From Alphaproteobacteria bacterium (GTDB taxonomy: Bacteria; Pseudomonadota; Alphaproteobacteria; Acetobacterales; Acetobacteraceae): a stretch of 64,000 nucleotides of DNA. Within the stretch, counting starts at the first letter, position 1; each line of letters begins with the position of its first letter. Location: contig VGDM01000002.1 of NCBI GenBank assembly GCA_016869715.1, positions 118,639-182,638 on the forward strand. Direction: 5' to 3'. Below are positions 1 through 9,407 of the stretch, one piece after another. A program made the translations under genes and the position numbers. The notes beneath the pieces are model-generated. The model was not told the DNA's origin. It did no database searches and worked only from the letters and a program-made list of their open reading frames with translations.

Positions 1-1152
1 GGCATCCGCATTGCCGCGCGCATGATTGGCATAGGCCTGATAGGTGAAGGTGGAGGCCAGAAACGCAATAGGCGCTGTCGCCGTGCCTTGCGGGGGCAGC
101 ACGTAGAAGGGAATGTGATCCTCACCTTCGGCGCAGGAGATATGAAAGGCATAGGCGCCGGAACGCAAATCCGCAGGCACCGTAAAGCTGAAATCATCTG
201 CCCAGCCGCAATCGCTCAAATCATCGGCGTGGAAATGAATGGCGGCGTAATCCGTGGGCGCGTGGCGCCAGCACATTTCCACCCCTGACCAACGTGCCCC
301 CACCACGGCGCGGGTCGGCACATTCACCAGATCGCCATGGCAGGCTCGCGGGCCGATATCCTCAACGCGCTCGGTTGCAATGCCACGCGCGAAATCCCAA
401 CCGGCGAGAAGCCCTGCCTCAGCAGCGGCAAATGGCTGATCCGGGCGCGGCCATTTGGCGAAGAACTCTGCCCGGATCGCGGGGTCTTCGATCTTGCCTG
501 TCAGATGCGCGCATGGTGCGGCGGCGCCTTCGGCGGCAATCATCACCACGCCCGCGCCATCGGGCAGCGCGAGGCCAGCCGCCGAGATTTCCCGCGCGCT
601 GGCGGGGCTCGCATCTTCAATGCATTGCGCGCCGAGCAGGATGCGCCCCGTGGCGGGATCGGCACTCAGCCACAGCCGATGCCAGCGGCGGAGCGCCAGG
701 GGCGCGCCAAGGCCAAGCTGCCGCTCTCCGCCCGGCCAAATCAGGCGCGCCATCGGCCCATGCGGTCCCACCGCTAGTGTGACGCGGCGTCCCGCCTGTT
801 CTTCGCTGATAACGGCAGCTTCGGCGTTGGGCTGCGCTTGGAACCAAACCAGCGCGGTCCAGGTGGTGGGTCCCGCCACGCGCTTGGGCGCCTTTGGGAT
901 CAGCGCATAGGACCCAAGCTGGATCGGCTGATGTCGGCCCTGAAATTCCGCATCGAAACGCGCGGAAAGGTCTTCAAACCGCAGCCCCGGCCCGGCTGGG
1001 TTGGGGTCGCCCGAAATCACGCGGCGCAGCCGCGCCCGGTAGCGCGCACCACTTGGCACGCTGATCTTGACGGCCATGCTCTCACCAGGGCGCGCGGAAA
1101 AACGGTCCAGATAGCCGGTGATGGGCAATTCGGCGGGCTTGGCTTCGGCCAT
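1..1152 (-). CDS. N,N-dimethylformamidase large-subunit-like protein (C-terminus off the left edge)
   Basis: An open frame of 384 codons starts at ATG 1152, with AAAGGGGAAG about 8 bases upstream, and is still open at base 1. The protein begins MAEAKPAELPITGYLDRFSA. Its N-terminal part resembles a lectin-like beta domain, and the visible end reads LASTFTYQAYANHARGNADA, which resembles the entry to the catalytic domain of the N,N-dimethylformamidase beta subunit family. Characterised members hydrolyse dimethylformamide to dimethylamine and formate, but many homologues act on unknown amides. The divergent class II aldolase gene starts 127 bp away. The active-site part lies outside the window, so the substrate cannot be judged. 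Confidence 0.72.
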   Translation of the reverse strand, partial: MAEAKPAELPITGYLDRFSARPGESMAVKISVPSGARYRARLRRVISGDPNPAGPGLRFEDLSARFDAEFQGRHQPIQLGSYALIPKAPKRVAGPTTWTALVWFQAQPNAEAAVISEEQAGRRVTLAVGPHGPMARLIWPGGERQLGLGAPLALRRWHRLWLSADPATGRILLGAQCIEDASPASAREISAAGLALPDGAGVVMIAAEGAAAPCAHLTGKIEDPAIRAEFFAKWPRPDQPFAAAEAGLLAGWDFARGIATERVEDIGPRACHGDLVNVPTRAVVGARWSGVEMCWRHAPTDYAAIHFHADDLSDCGWADDFSFTVPADLRSGAYAFHISCAEGEDHIPFYVLPPQGTATAPIAFLASTFTYQAYANHARGNADA

Positions 1153-1278
1153 GATGGTTTGCTTCCCCTTTCGCGCGATGCTCGGCGCCCCGCCTGCCGC
1201 CGTCAACACCCGCCCCGGTGGTCAGGCGCGGCCGATCTGTGCAAGACTTACTGAAGGGATACGTTCAAGAGGGTGAAG

Positions 1279-2043
1279 ATGGCCGCGATTATCGAAAAAC
1301 TGGGCGATAGCCGGGCCGAGGCGCGCGAATGGGAACTCCGCTGCGATATGGCGGCGGTGTTTCGCATTGGCGCGAGGCTCGGCTGGAATGAGCATATCGG
1401 CAACCATAACAGCCTGATGTTGCCCGATGAGGCAGAGCCGCGCTTTCTGATCAACCCACGCGGCTATTTGTTCCAGGAATTGAAAGCATCCGATCTGATT
1501 GTCTGTGATCTGGAAGGGCGCGTGCTGCGTGGTAGTGGCGAACTTCGCAAGGTTGCCTTTCATATTCATACGCGCATCCATTTGGCCAATCCGGCGGCGA
1601 CCTGCGTCATTCATGTCCATCCCCGGCATTTGACCGCGCTTTCGATGGTGGAGGGGGCGGAATTCGCGCTATCCCATCACAACAACCTGCTACTGAACGA
1701 CCGCACCGTTTATGATGATGAAGGCGATCAGCCGGTGCATAGCAATGAGGAAGGCGATCGGATCGCGCGGCTGATGGGCGATAAGACCATCATGCTGATG
1801 CGCGGCCATGGCGTGACCGTGGTGGGCCCAACCGTGCATGACGCTTTCGATGAATGTTACATGGCGGAACGCACCTGCACGTATCAATTGACCGCGATGC
1901 AAACCGGGCGGCCCTTGCACAGGTTGCCGGATAACCTTCGGCGCAACCATACGGGGCCATGGGGTGAAAGGCTGGATGCGCGGCTTCATCTGAATGCCTG
2001 GCGCCGCGTCTTGGACCGGGAAGAACCTGATTACGCGCGCTAA
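1279..2043 (+). CDS. class II aldolase/adducin family protein
   Basis: A 254-residue cytosolic protein of the fuculose-phosphate aldolase fold. The family binds a divalent metal through histidines. Here the HVHPRH segment (about residue 115) and the LMRGHG segment (about residue 175) fit the metal-ligand positions. The ATG at 1279 is preferred over an in-frame GTG at 1273 because AGAGGG ends five bases before the ATG. The gene precedes a broken Bug receptor in the same direction (gap 27 bp), which suggests an old uptake-plus-catabolism pair. The substrate is unknown: the family includes aldolases, epimerases and decarboxylases. Confidence 0.85.
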   Translation: MAAIIEKLGDSRAEAREWELRCDMAAVFRIGARLGWNEHIGNHNSLMLPDEAEPRFLINPRGYLFQELKASDLIVCDLEGRVLRGSGELRKVAFHIHTRIHLANPAATCVIHVHPRHLTALSMVEGAEFALSHHNNLLLNDRTVYDDEGDQPVHSNEEGDRIARLMGDKTIMLMRGHGVTVVGPTVHDAFDECYMAERTCTYQLTAMQTGRPLHRLPDNLRRNHTGPWGERLDARLHLNAWRRVLDREEPDYAR

Positions 2044-2070
2044 AAAAAAGAAGAAGCACGGGAGGTAACC

Positions 2071-3044
2071 ATGATCCAACGCGCAGCGTTCTTGCCACTC
2101 CTTTAGCCCTGGGCCTGGCGAGCCCCGCCATTGCGCAAGCACCCTGGCCCAATCGGCCGGTCCGCGTGGTTGTGGGCTTCCCGCCGGGCGGGTCGCTTGA
2201 TGTGATGACGCGCCTGGCCTGTAAGGTCTTGTCGCGCCGCTTCGGGCAGAATTTCATTGTTGAGACGCGTTCAGGCGCTTCGGGCAATATCGGCACAGAA
2301 GCCATCGCTGGCGCCACGCCGGATGGCTACACCATCGGCACAATCAGCATGCATAATGTGGTGATCAACCCCATGCTGTTTTAAATCCTACCCTATGATC
2401 GGGAGAAAGACTTTGCCTGGATCAGCGCCATGTGGGATTTGCCCAATATCGTTGCCGTGCCGGCACAGCATGTGCCGGCGCAGACGCTGGCCGAACTCAT
2501 CACCTGGGCGAAGGCGCGGCGCGGCGGCATCAGCTACGGGTCATCCGGCGTTGGCACCACCATTCATCTCTCCGGTGCCTTCCTGATGGGGCGCGCGGGG
2601 ATTGAGGCCACTCATGTGACTTTTCGTGGCGCCGCGCAGACCATCCCTGCCATGCTTTCGGGCGATATTCAGGTGGCGGTTGATAACCTTGCCAGTTATA
2701 CGGGCGATATTCAGGAAGGGCGCATCCGGCCCTTGGCTGTAACCATGCTGGAACGTTGGCCCTCTTTACCCAATGTGCCGACCATGGCGGAAGCGGGGAT
2801 GGATAACTTCAATATCAACCCCTGGCATATGTGGGGTGGCCCGCGCGCCATGCCGCGTGAGATTGTGGATAGGATTTCCGCCGAAATCCGCAGCGCCTTT
2901 GCCGATCCTGAATTGAAGCAACGCGCCATCGGCGTGGGGGCGCGGCTGACAGGTTCAACACCGGAAGAATTGGCCGCGCGGCTGAAGCACGAACAGCCGA
3001 TCTGGGCAGAAATGGTGCGGATTTCCGGCGCTCAGCCGGAATAG
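2071..3044 (+). pseudogene. Bug/TctC-type tripartite tricarboxylate receptor, broken
   Basis: Reads as a periplasmic Bug receptor. GGAGG sits just before ATG 2071 and is followed by MIQRAAFLPLL and a TAG at 2104. The rest of the signal peptide (ALGLASPAIAQ) continues in another frame from 2106, so there is a frameshift near 2100. In that second frame the hallmark GFPPGG loop is intact, but a TAA at 2382-2384 interrupts it after NPMLF; the same frame then runs to 3044 (YGSSGVGTTIHL, VTFRGAAQTIPA). With a frameshift and an internal stop, full-length receptor cannot be made. The intact family members bind carboxylates for TctAB-type transporters; no tctAB genes are seen here. Confidence 0.9.
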
Positions 3045-3070
3045 GGCAGGGGGGATGCGCTGAAGGCCAG

Positions 3071-3145
3071 TGGTTGGGGCGCCAGGATTCGAACCTGGGA
3101 ATGGCGGTACCAAAAACCGCTGCCTTACCGCTTGGCGACGCCCCA
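3071..3145 (-). tRNA. tRNA-Gln (anticodon UUG)
   Basis: On the minus strand the sequence folds as a cloverleaf: acceptor stem TGGGGCG pairs with CGCCCCA, the anticodon stem-loop is CGGTTTTTGGTACCG with anticodon TTG, and the T arm has GGTTCGAATCC. The discriminator A at 3074 is followed by an encoded CCA (3071-3073). Length is 75 bases including CCA. Confidence 0.96.
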
Positions 3146-3167
3146 ATACTCCCGCGCGTAATAACCC

Positions 3168-4025
3168 TCAAAGGGCCGCGCCGTGAAGGCCCCCTCCCCA
3201 ACACCACCAGGCGGGGGGTAAGGCCGCTGCTGCCGCAGCCGCTGCAGCCGCATTCGGAAACACCCCAAAGCAGGTGGCGCCTGACCCACTCATGCGCGCC
3301 AAAAGGCAACCGGGGCTTGCAGAAATCGCCGCCAGAACCTTAGCAATCGCGGGGCAAAGGCTGATCGCGGGCGCCTGTAAATCATTCCCCAAACGCGCCA
3401 AATCCACGGCCATTTCAGCCGCACTTCCCCAGGCTTCCGGCAAGTCAGCGCGCGCCGAAAACCCAGCCTGACGGGCGCGAAACACGGCCGGGGTCGCCAA
3501 AGCCTCGCGCGGATTGGCCAGCAAAAGCCCGAAGCGCGGCAGGCGTGGTGCGGCACTCAGCACTTCCCCCACCCCTTCCATGCGGGCGGGGCGGGAGCCC
3601 ACACACACCGGCACATCGGCGCCGAGCTTCGCGCCAAGCGCGGCTAGCGCGGCCTCCGGCAAGCCCAGGCCCCAAGCCCGGTTGAGCACACGCAGGCTTG
3701 CTGCTGCATCAGCGCTGCCGCCGCCAATGCCACTCGCGACCGGCAGGCGCTTCAGCAAATGCAGCAGCCCATGGCCTTTAAGCCCGGCGGCCTCTGCCAA
3801 GGCCCGCGCCGCGCGCAGCACCAGATTATCGTGCTCGGCGTCCAGCGCCGCACCTTCTGCGCCTTCAATGGCAAGCGAGAGGGACTCCCCCGAACAGGCG
3901 CTGACCGTATCGCCCATGCCGGCGAACACCACCAGGCTATCCAGCAGATGATATCCATCCGCCCGGCGCCCCGTGACATGCAGGAACAGATTGACCTTGG
4001 CCGGGGCCGCTTCGGAGATTTTCAG
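3168..4025 (-). CDS. ispE: 4-diphosphocytidyl-2-C-methyl-D-erythritol kinase
   Basis: GHMP-family kinase of the MEP isoprenoid pathway; it phosphorylates the 2-hydroxyl of CDP-methylerythritol. Visible hallmarks are [19 protein letters not shown] near the N-terminus and the glycine-rich ATP loop [15 protein letters not shown]. Homology begins well upstream of the first ATG-type codon (3932). The only plausible initiator in the conserved frame is a CTG at 4025-4023 that overlaps the upstream TPR gene's stop as CTGA, giving 285 residues, normal for IspE. The overlap implies translational coupling with the TPR lipoprotein gene. A start at 3932 would delete the conserved N-terminus and is unlikely. 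Confidence 0.92.
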   Translation of the reverse strand: MKISEAAPAKVNLFLHVTGRRADGYHLLDSLVVFAGMGDTVSACSGESLSLAIEGAEGAALDAEHDNLVLRAARALAEAAGLKGHGLLHLLKRLPVASGIGGGSADAAASLRVLNRAWGLGLPEAALAALGAKLGADVPVCVGSRPARMEGVGEVLSAAPRLPRFGLLLANPREALATPAVFRARQAGFSARADLPEAWGSAAEMAVDLARLGNDLQAPAISLCPAIAKVLAAISASPGCLLARMSGSGATCFGVFPNAAAAAAAAAALPPAWWCWGGGLHGAAL

Positions 4026-5725
4026 CGCCGCGTCTCCGCCGCCGGCTGAGGCGCTAGCCCGCCCGTGATTTTGGCTTCGATTTTTGGACCTTCGTCACCT
4101 TCAGGCCCCAGCACCAGTGCGCGGCGCCACTGAAACAGCGCTTCCCGTCGACGGCCCTGCGCCCAATAGACATCGCCCAGATGGTCATTGATGACGCTGC
4201 TTTGCGATTCAAGCTCGACCGCCTTTTCCAGCCAGCGCACCGCGCCCGGCATATCGCCAAGCTTGAACAGTGCCCAACCGAGGCTATCGGCGATATTGCC
4301 ATCATTTGGGCGCAGCTCCACCGCACGTTCCAGCATGCGCCGCGCTTCGACCAGATTCTGCCCAAGCTCCACCCAGCTATAGGCCAGGTAATTCAACACC
4401 AAAGGCTGTTCGGGGCTGAGGCTGAGCGCGCGTTGGAAATCCGCCTCGGCCTCTGGCCAGCGCTTGGCACGTTCAAAGGCAATGCCGCGGGCATAGAAAA
4501 GCGGCCAATGCGCAACCGCCGGCACGCCGATGCGCGCGATGGCCGCGTCATAGGCGGCAATCGCTAGTGGCCAATTCTGCCGCCCGCGATACATATCCCC
4601 AAGGCGCGCCACGGGCTGAGAGGCGCGCGGGAATTGCGCCGATAGCCGACGCAACTCTGACTCGGCCTCCGGCAGCTTATCCAGCCGATCAAGCAAGCCG
4701 GCACGCCGCAGCGCCAGAAGCGGCGCAAAGGGATCGGCGCGATCGGCGTGTTCCAGCATGGCCAGCGCGGCTTGGTATTGGCCCTCATCCCCCAGCGCCT
4801 CGGCCCCCGCGAGCAGCGCTGGCCCAAAGCGCGGGCGGAGCTGCAACGCAAGCCGCACCAGCGCAAGCGAAAATTCGCCCGATTGCGGCCCGCGAAGCGC
4901 AGAGGCCAGGCTAAGATAGGCTTCAGCCATGCCCTCGGTCGCGGAGGCCACCACGCGCCGTGTCGCCAAAGCCTCTCGCCCGCCGGTATCGGAAAATAGC
5001 CCGGCATCATTCTGGCCACGGCCCAGCCGATCCAAAAGCCGCTCAGCCTCCGCCTGCTGGCCGGCGCGCATCAATATGCCGGCCATGGTGCGCGCCAGCG
5101 GCAGGCTTGGCGCCGGGCCGTCTGCCAGTGCGAGGCGTACAAGGCGCTCCGCTTCTCGCGGGCGCTCCGCGATATCGGCAATCATCGCGGCATGCAGCCC
5201 ATAAATGCCGCGTTGGCGGCCTGCTTCCGTCAGCGGGCGGAGCGTGGCGAGCGCCGCATCCGTCTGCCCACTGCCCCGCTGCGCCCAGGCCACCAACAAC
5301 GGTTTCAATAGGGTGAATATTCCCTGGTTGGGCAAGGCGAGAAAGCGCTGTTCCGCCCGATCATAGCGCCCCGCTTGCGCCTCCTGCCCGGCAAGATACA
5401 TGGCGGCGAGCGGTTCATTAGGGATGACGCGTGCAAGCCTTGCAGCTTCAGAACGGCCATCCATCAGGCTGGCAATGAAGGCGCGTTGAACGACCTCGGG
5501 CTCATTCGGGTCGCGCCGTAGCGCCTGGATCAGGCTATCGGCGGCGAATTTCGTATCAGCTTCATTGGTGGCGAAGCGCCCGGCCAAATAGGACCCGAAG
5601 GCGCCAGTAACTTCCGGTGCCGCGCCAAGCAATGCGGGGCGGTCCACATTATCCCCTGCCGCGCAGGCGGAAAGCAGCGTGGCGGCAAGCAGCCAAAGGC
5701 GGCGGGGCGGGGGTTTGGAAGCCAT
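4022..5725 (-). CDS. TPR-repeat lipoprotein
   Basis: A 567-residue protein with a lipoprotein signal: basic [10 protein letters not shown], a hydrophobic run, and the lipobox LLSAC with the acylated Cys near residue 20. The rest is alpha-helical tetratricopeptide repeats, most regular in the C-terminal half (for example [20 protein letters not shown] followed by a 34-residue periodicity). It should sit on the inner face of the outer membrane or in the inner membrane as a scaffold. Its stop overlaps the ispE start, a pairing also seen in other alphaproteobacteria. No catalytic domain is visible, and the partner is unknown. Confidence 0.88.
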   Translation of the reverse strand: MASKPPPRRLWLLAATLLSACAAGDNVDRPALLGAAPEVTGAFGSYLAGRFATNEADTKFAADSLIQALRRDPNEPEVVQRAFIASLMDGRSEAARLARVIPNEPLAAMYLAGQEAQAGRYDRAEQRFLALPNQGIFTLLKPLLVAWAQRGSGQTDAALATLRPLTEAGRQRGIYGLHAAMIADIAERPREAERLVRLALADGPAPSLPLARTMAGILMRAGQQAEAERLLDRLGRGQNDAGLFSDTGGREALATRRVVASATEGMAEAYLSLASALRGPQSGEFSLALVRLALQLRPRFGPALLAGAEALGDEGQYQAALAMLEHADRADPFAPLLALRRAGLLDRLDKLPEAESELRRLSAQFPRASQPVARLGDMYRGRQNWPLAIAAYDAAIARIGVPAVAHWPLFYARGIAFERAKRWPEAEADFQRALSLSPEQPLVLNYLAYSWVELGQNLVEARRMLERAVELRPNDGNIADSLGWALFKLGDMPGAVRWLEKAVELESQSSVINDHLGDVYWAQGRRREALFQWRRALVLGPEGDEGPKIEAKITGGLAPQPAAETRR

Positions 5726-5772
5726 AAGGTCAAATTAAACCTTGTTCCTCGCCGAACCAAGGCCCGGTTCGG

Positions 5773-6747
5773 CTAATCTATCGTGATACCGGCGGCGCGG
5801 ATCACCGCGCCCAATTCTTCCACCTCTCGCCGCGCCAGCCTATCCAATTCAGCCAGGGTCATGGCTTTGGTGGTGGCCCCGCCTGCCTGCGCCCTTTCGC
5901 GCACGGCAGCCTGTTCGGCAGCGGCATTTATCACCGCATTCAGCCTTTCCTGAATGGGCTTCGGTGTCGCCGCCGGCACGGCAAAGCCGAACCAGGCATC
6001 GAGCGTGAGGCCCGGCAGCCCCGCTTCTGCCGTGGTCGGCACATCGGGCAGGCCGGCCGCGCGCTCAGCGCTCGCAATCGCTAGCGCCTTGACCCGCCCG
6101 CCCTGCACCAGTGCAATCGCGGAAGATGGCGTGGTGATGAACAATTCAACGCGACCGCCCGCGACATCCTGCAAGGCGGGTGCGGCGCCGCGATAGGACA
6201 CATGCACCATCTCGGCGCCGATGGCGCGGCTGAACAGCACGCCGCCCACATGCTGGATCGAACCATTGCCGGACGATGCGTAATTCAGCTTGCCCGGATT
6301 GGCCCGCGCATGGGCGATGAATTCCTGGAGATTATTCGCAAGCACCGTGGGTGCCACAATGATCGCATGCGGCGCCATGGTCGCCATGCCCACCAAAGCG
6401 AGGTCCTTGATGGGATCCCAGGTCAGGTTCTTCATCATCGCCGGATTGCCAGCGTGATAGCCATTATACTGCAGCAGGATCGAATGCCCATCCGGCGTTG
6501 ACCGCGCCACGGCATTGATGGCCAGGTTACCATTAGCCCCAGGACGGTTTTCGACCACCACCGGCTGGCCGAGCCCTTGGCTCATCGCTTCCTGAAACAG
6601 GCGCGCGGCGAAATCCGTCCCACCACCCGGCGGATTGGGTACCACCACCGTGATCGGCCGGTTCGGAAAGGCAGGCTGTGCCTTCAGGCTGGCGGGCGCG
6701 GCGAGCAGGCTGCTGGCGGCCAAAAGGCTGCGGCGATTGAGGCGCAT
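5773..6747 (-). CDS. Bug/TctC-type tripartite tricarboxylate receptor
   Basis: An intact 324-residue periplasmic solute receptor. Start ATG 6747 has GGAG about nine bases upstream; the longer reading frame to 7146 is only upstream read-through. The signal peptide is MRLNRRSLLAASSLLAAPAS, followed by the family signatures VVPNPPGGGTDFAARL, NRPGANGNLA and SYRGAAPALQDV. Such receptors deliver carboxylic acids or other organic anions to a TctAB permease or act as orphan receptors; no permease gene is adjacent. It is divergent from a second Bug gene at 6871, separated by 123 bp holding both promoters. Confidence 0.93.
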   Translation of the reverse strand: MRLNRRSLLAASSLLAAPASLKAQPAFPNRPITVVVPNPPGGGTDFAARLFQEAMSQGLGQPVVVENRPGANGNLAINAVARSTPDGHSILLQYNGYHAGNPAMMKNLTWDPIKDLALVGMATMAPHAIIVAPTVLANNLQEFIAHARANPGKLNYASSGNGSIQHVGGVLFSRAIGAEMVHVSYRGAAPALQDVAGGRVELFITTPSSAIALVQGGRVKALAIASAERAAGLPDVPTTAEAGLPGLTLDAWFGFAVPAATPKPIQERLNAVINAAAEQAAVRERAQAGGATTKAMTLAELDRLARREVEELGAVIRAAGITID

Positions 6748-6870
6748 GGGGTTTTCTCCAAAACAGGGTTGTTTTGAACTTAGGGTAGCACCTGCGACGC
6801 CCGGATGAAATCGCGGCCCTTGGTTGCGCGCCGGCGACACTTTGGCAACATACGGGAAATCAGAAAGGAA

Positions 6871-7863
6871 ATGCCGATGACCCCCATATCCTCCCGCCGT
6901 CATGTATTTGCGCTTGCCGCCAGCAGCGCGCTCGCGCCCGCCGCTTTTGCCCAAGGGGCCTTTCCTGATCGCGCGGTGAATGTGATTGTGCCCTTCGCCC
7001 CCGGCGGTACGCCCGATATCGCGGCCCGGCTGATGGCGCCGAAAATGGCGGAATTGCTCGGTCAGCCCGTGACCATTGAGAACCGCGCTGGCGCCGGGGC
7101 CACCATCGGCACCCGCGCGGTGGTGCAGGCGCGGCCCGATGGGCATACGATTTTGATGGGTTCAATCTCCTTCCTGACGGCGCCGCTCACGGCTGATCCC
7201 ATGCCCTATGATCCGGTGGCGCAGCTGCGCGTCATCAGCCTGATTTCCACCTCGCCCTATGTGCTGATTGTGCGCGCCGATAGCCCGGCCCGCGATATCG
7301 CGGGCTTCCATGCCTGGACGCGGGAGCGTGGGAATAAGTTGAATTACGGTTCTGCGGGCAGTGGCACGCCGCTCCATCTGGGCGGAGAGCTCTATAAGCT
7401 GATGATGGGCGTAGATCTGACGCATGTCGCTTATCGCGGCAGCGGCCCAGCGATTACTGCGCTGATTGCGGGCGAGGTTGATATGGTTTTTGCCGATGTG
7501 CCCGGCGCTTCAGGCCAGATCAGGGCGGGCACGGTGCGCCCGCTGGCGACCATGGTCCGCGAACGCATCAAACAATTGCCGGATGTGCCAACCATGGCGG
7601 AAAGTGATCCGCGCCTGCGCGACTACCATGTCTATACCTGGGCCATGCTGGTGGCACCGAAGGCGACACCTGATCGCGCCGTCAATCGCCTGCATGAGGT
7701 CGCCATCGCCGCCGCGCAGCGGCCCGATATCGTGAAGCGTTTTGAGGAAATGGGTTTTGATTATGTCGGATCCTCACCGTCTGATGGCGATAAGCGGCTG
7801 GAGGTGGAACGCGACAAATGGCGCGATGTCATCAAGCGGGCGAATATCAAGGTGGATTTGTGA
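6871..7863 (+). CDS. Bug/TctC-type tripartite tricarboxylate receptor
   Basis: An intact 330-residue receptor. ATG 6871 has AGAAAGGAA directly upstream, and the signal peptide runs to about SALAPAAFAQG. Family marks are VPFAPGGTPDIAARL, NRAGAGATIGTRA and VAYRGSGPAITALIAGE. The ligand is unknown. The remnant at about 8950-9137 matches its N-terminal third (GTPDIAARL and APKM), so the two look like an old duplicate pair. Confidence 0.93.
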   Translation: MPMTPISSRRHVFALAASSALAPAAFAQGAFPDRAVNVIVPFAPGGTPDIAARLMAPKMAELLGQPVTIENRAGAGATIGTRAVVQARPDGHTILMGSISFLTAPLTADPMPYDPVAQLRVISLISTSPYVLIVRADSPARDIAGFHAWTRERGNKLNYGSAGSGTPLHLGGELYKLMMGVDLTHVAYRGSGPAITALIAGEVDMVFADVPGASGQIRAGTVRPLATMVRERIKQLPDVPTMAESDPRLRDYHVYTWAMLVAPKATPDRAVNRLHEVAIAAAQRPDIVKRFEEMGFDYVGSSPSDGDKRLEVERDKWRDVIKRANIKVDL

Positions 7864-7873
7864 GGGGGCAGGC

Positions 7874-8866
7874 TCACCCCTGCCGCAGCCCAGCACGCTC
7901 CGCCGCGGCGCGGGTCCAGGCTGTCTCCCGTTGCAGAAAGGCAGCGAAGCCTGGCGGCGTTGCCTCGGTCGCGCTCGCCATCAGGCTGCCCATGCCTTCC
8001 AGCCGCGTGCGTACCGCAGGGTCCGTAACGGCGGCGGCGACGGCTTCGCCCAGCGCCTTCGCGACTGGGTCGGGCAGGCCCGTTGGTGCCACCATGCCGA
8101 CAAAGGCCGCGGCCTGATAACCGGCAATCCCGGCCTCGGTCGCTGTTGGCAATTCGGGCGCTTGCGGCAACCGATTTGCGGCCGCCACCGCCAAAATCCG
8201 CACCGCGCCTTCCTTGTGCAAAGGCAGCGCCGTGGAGATTTCCGTAATCGTGCCGGACAGCGTGCCAGAAACAAGATCAGGCGCGAGCGCGCCCTCGCTG
8301 CCATAGGGGATATGGGTGATGCCGGCGCCGGTCGCGGCACTGAACATTTCAAGCGAAAGATGCGCTGCACTCGCGATGCCCGAAGACCCGAAGCCGAGCC
8401 TGCCCGGATTGGCCTTGGAATGCGCGAAAAGCTCGGCCACCGTTTGCACCGGCAGGCTGCGATGCACGGCAATCACCATCGGCGTGCGCACAAAAAGCCC
8501 AATCGGCATGAAATCGCGCAGCGGGTCATAGCCAAGATTGCCCTGCAAGGTTGGATTGATCGTGAGCGGCCCATTCGACCCGAGCAGAATAGTATGCCCA
8601 TTCGCCCGCATCCGCGCGACCTGCTGAGCGGCAACACTGCCACCCGCGCCCGCGCGATTTTCCACCACCACAGGCTGGCCAAGCTTCGCTCACATCGCCG
8701 GCGCGGAGGCACGCGCGGTCAGGTCCGCATTTCCGCCTGGCGCGAAAGGCACGATCAGGCGGATGGGCTTATCGGGGAAAGCGTCCTGCGCGCATGGGGC
8801 TGAAGACAGGATTGTTGTAGCGGCAAGGCCAGTCAGCATCGCGCGGCGCGTTGGAGTGAAGGCCAT
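7874..8866 (-). pseudogene. Bug/TctC-type receptor interrupted by an in-frame TGA
   Basis: ATG 8866 opens a normal Bug signal peptide (MAFTPTRRAMLTGLAATTIL) and the VPFAPGGNADLTARA loop, then TGA at 8692-8690 interrupts it. Without any frame change the reading continues AKLGQPVVVENRAGAGGSVA to 7874, ending ERAGLRQG. A single nonsense codon therefore splits an otherwise complete 330-codon gene. Internal re-initiation would give a product lacking the signal peptide, so receptor function is presumably lost. The start region carries a 25-bp tandem duplication. Confidence 0.88.
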
Positions 8867-8913
8867 GTTTTCTTTCCGTTTCCCGATACATGTTTTCTTT
8901 CCGTTTCCCGATA
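8864..8913. repeat. 25-bp perfect tandem duplication over a start codon
   Basis: The 25 bases at 8864-8888 are repeated exactly at 8889-8913. Read on the minus strand each unit carries the purine-rich GGAAAGAAAAC and an ATG, so the broken Bug gene has two consecutive ribosome-site/start units. The upstream ATG (8891) is out of frame with the downstream one because 25 is not a multiple of three. Confidence 0.95.
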
Positions 8914-8949
8914 ATGGAGGCAAGCTGGCGGCGCCCGGACGTGGCCCGC

Positions 8950-9137
8950 AAGCCCCTGCGTATGCCCTTTGCCCCATCCGGGCTTGGCGCGTGTCGCTTT
9001 AGATTAATCGGCGACACGCCCGATATCGCCGCGCGGCTGACGGCGCCGAAAATGGGGAAATTGCTCCATCAACCCATAACGGCCGAAACCCAGGTCGGGG
9101 CAGAGGCAATCATCGGCAATTCAGTCGGCCTGGCCCG
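8950..9137 (+). pseudogene. decayed Bug receptor fragment
   Basis: Remnant of the N-terminal third of a Bug receptor. Readable pieces are MPFAPSG, then DTPDIAARLTAPKMGKLLHQ, then AEAIIGNSVGLARP, which align to residues of the intact receptor at 6871 (GTPDIAARLMAPKMAELL and ATIGTRAVVQARP). No start, signal peptide or C-terminal half remains. It lies just left of an IS-related 66-bp segment, so the loss may be tied to that insertion. Edges are approximate. Confidence 0.7.
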
Positions 9138-9250
9138 CCCAAGGAGCGGCTGGGACAGCTGGGGATCGCCAAAAAATCATATGCCTTTCGCCGTTGGGCC
9201 TGATGGCAACCTCTCTGCCTTGACTTTGTCCGCCGTCAGCACCCAGGGGG

Positions 9251-9316
9251 CCAAATTGGCGATTTGAGTAACGGAGGATTTCTGGCTCATCGTAACCCCA
9301 AGGAAAGTGAAGACGA
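9251..9316 (+). mobile_element. IS3-family end fragment (copy 1 of a 66-bp shared segment)
   Basis: These 66 bases match, with three differences visible by eye, the reverse complement of 36581-36646, where the same segment leads into an IS3-type orfA remnant. Here the similarity ends after GTGAAGACGA and no transposase coding remains. It marks a former insertion between the Bug remnant and the integrase. Confidence 0.7.
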
Positions 9317-9407
9317 CCGGGTATCAACTCCAAAAAACTGCGCAAAATTGGCAGGCCCTTTCTGACCCCAATGCATGCCGGGGTGGTTTTTCCAGCCCCC
9401 TGGGGGA

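Noticed and set aside
22..910. Several plus-strand frames at the left edge
   Set aside because: They are shadows of the minus-strand dimethylformamidase-like gene, which reads through base 1 with clear family motifs.
8690..8692. In-frame TGA in the Bug gene as selenocysteine or recoded Trp
   Set aside because: No hairpin of SECIS type follows, receptors of this family do not use selenocysteine, and many intact genes here end with TGA, so TGA is a stop in this genome. The same argument covers the TGA at a conserved Trp of MotB.
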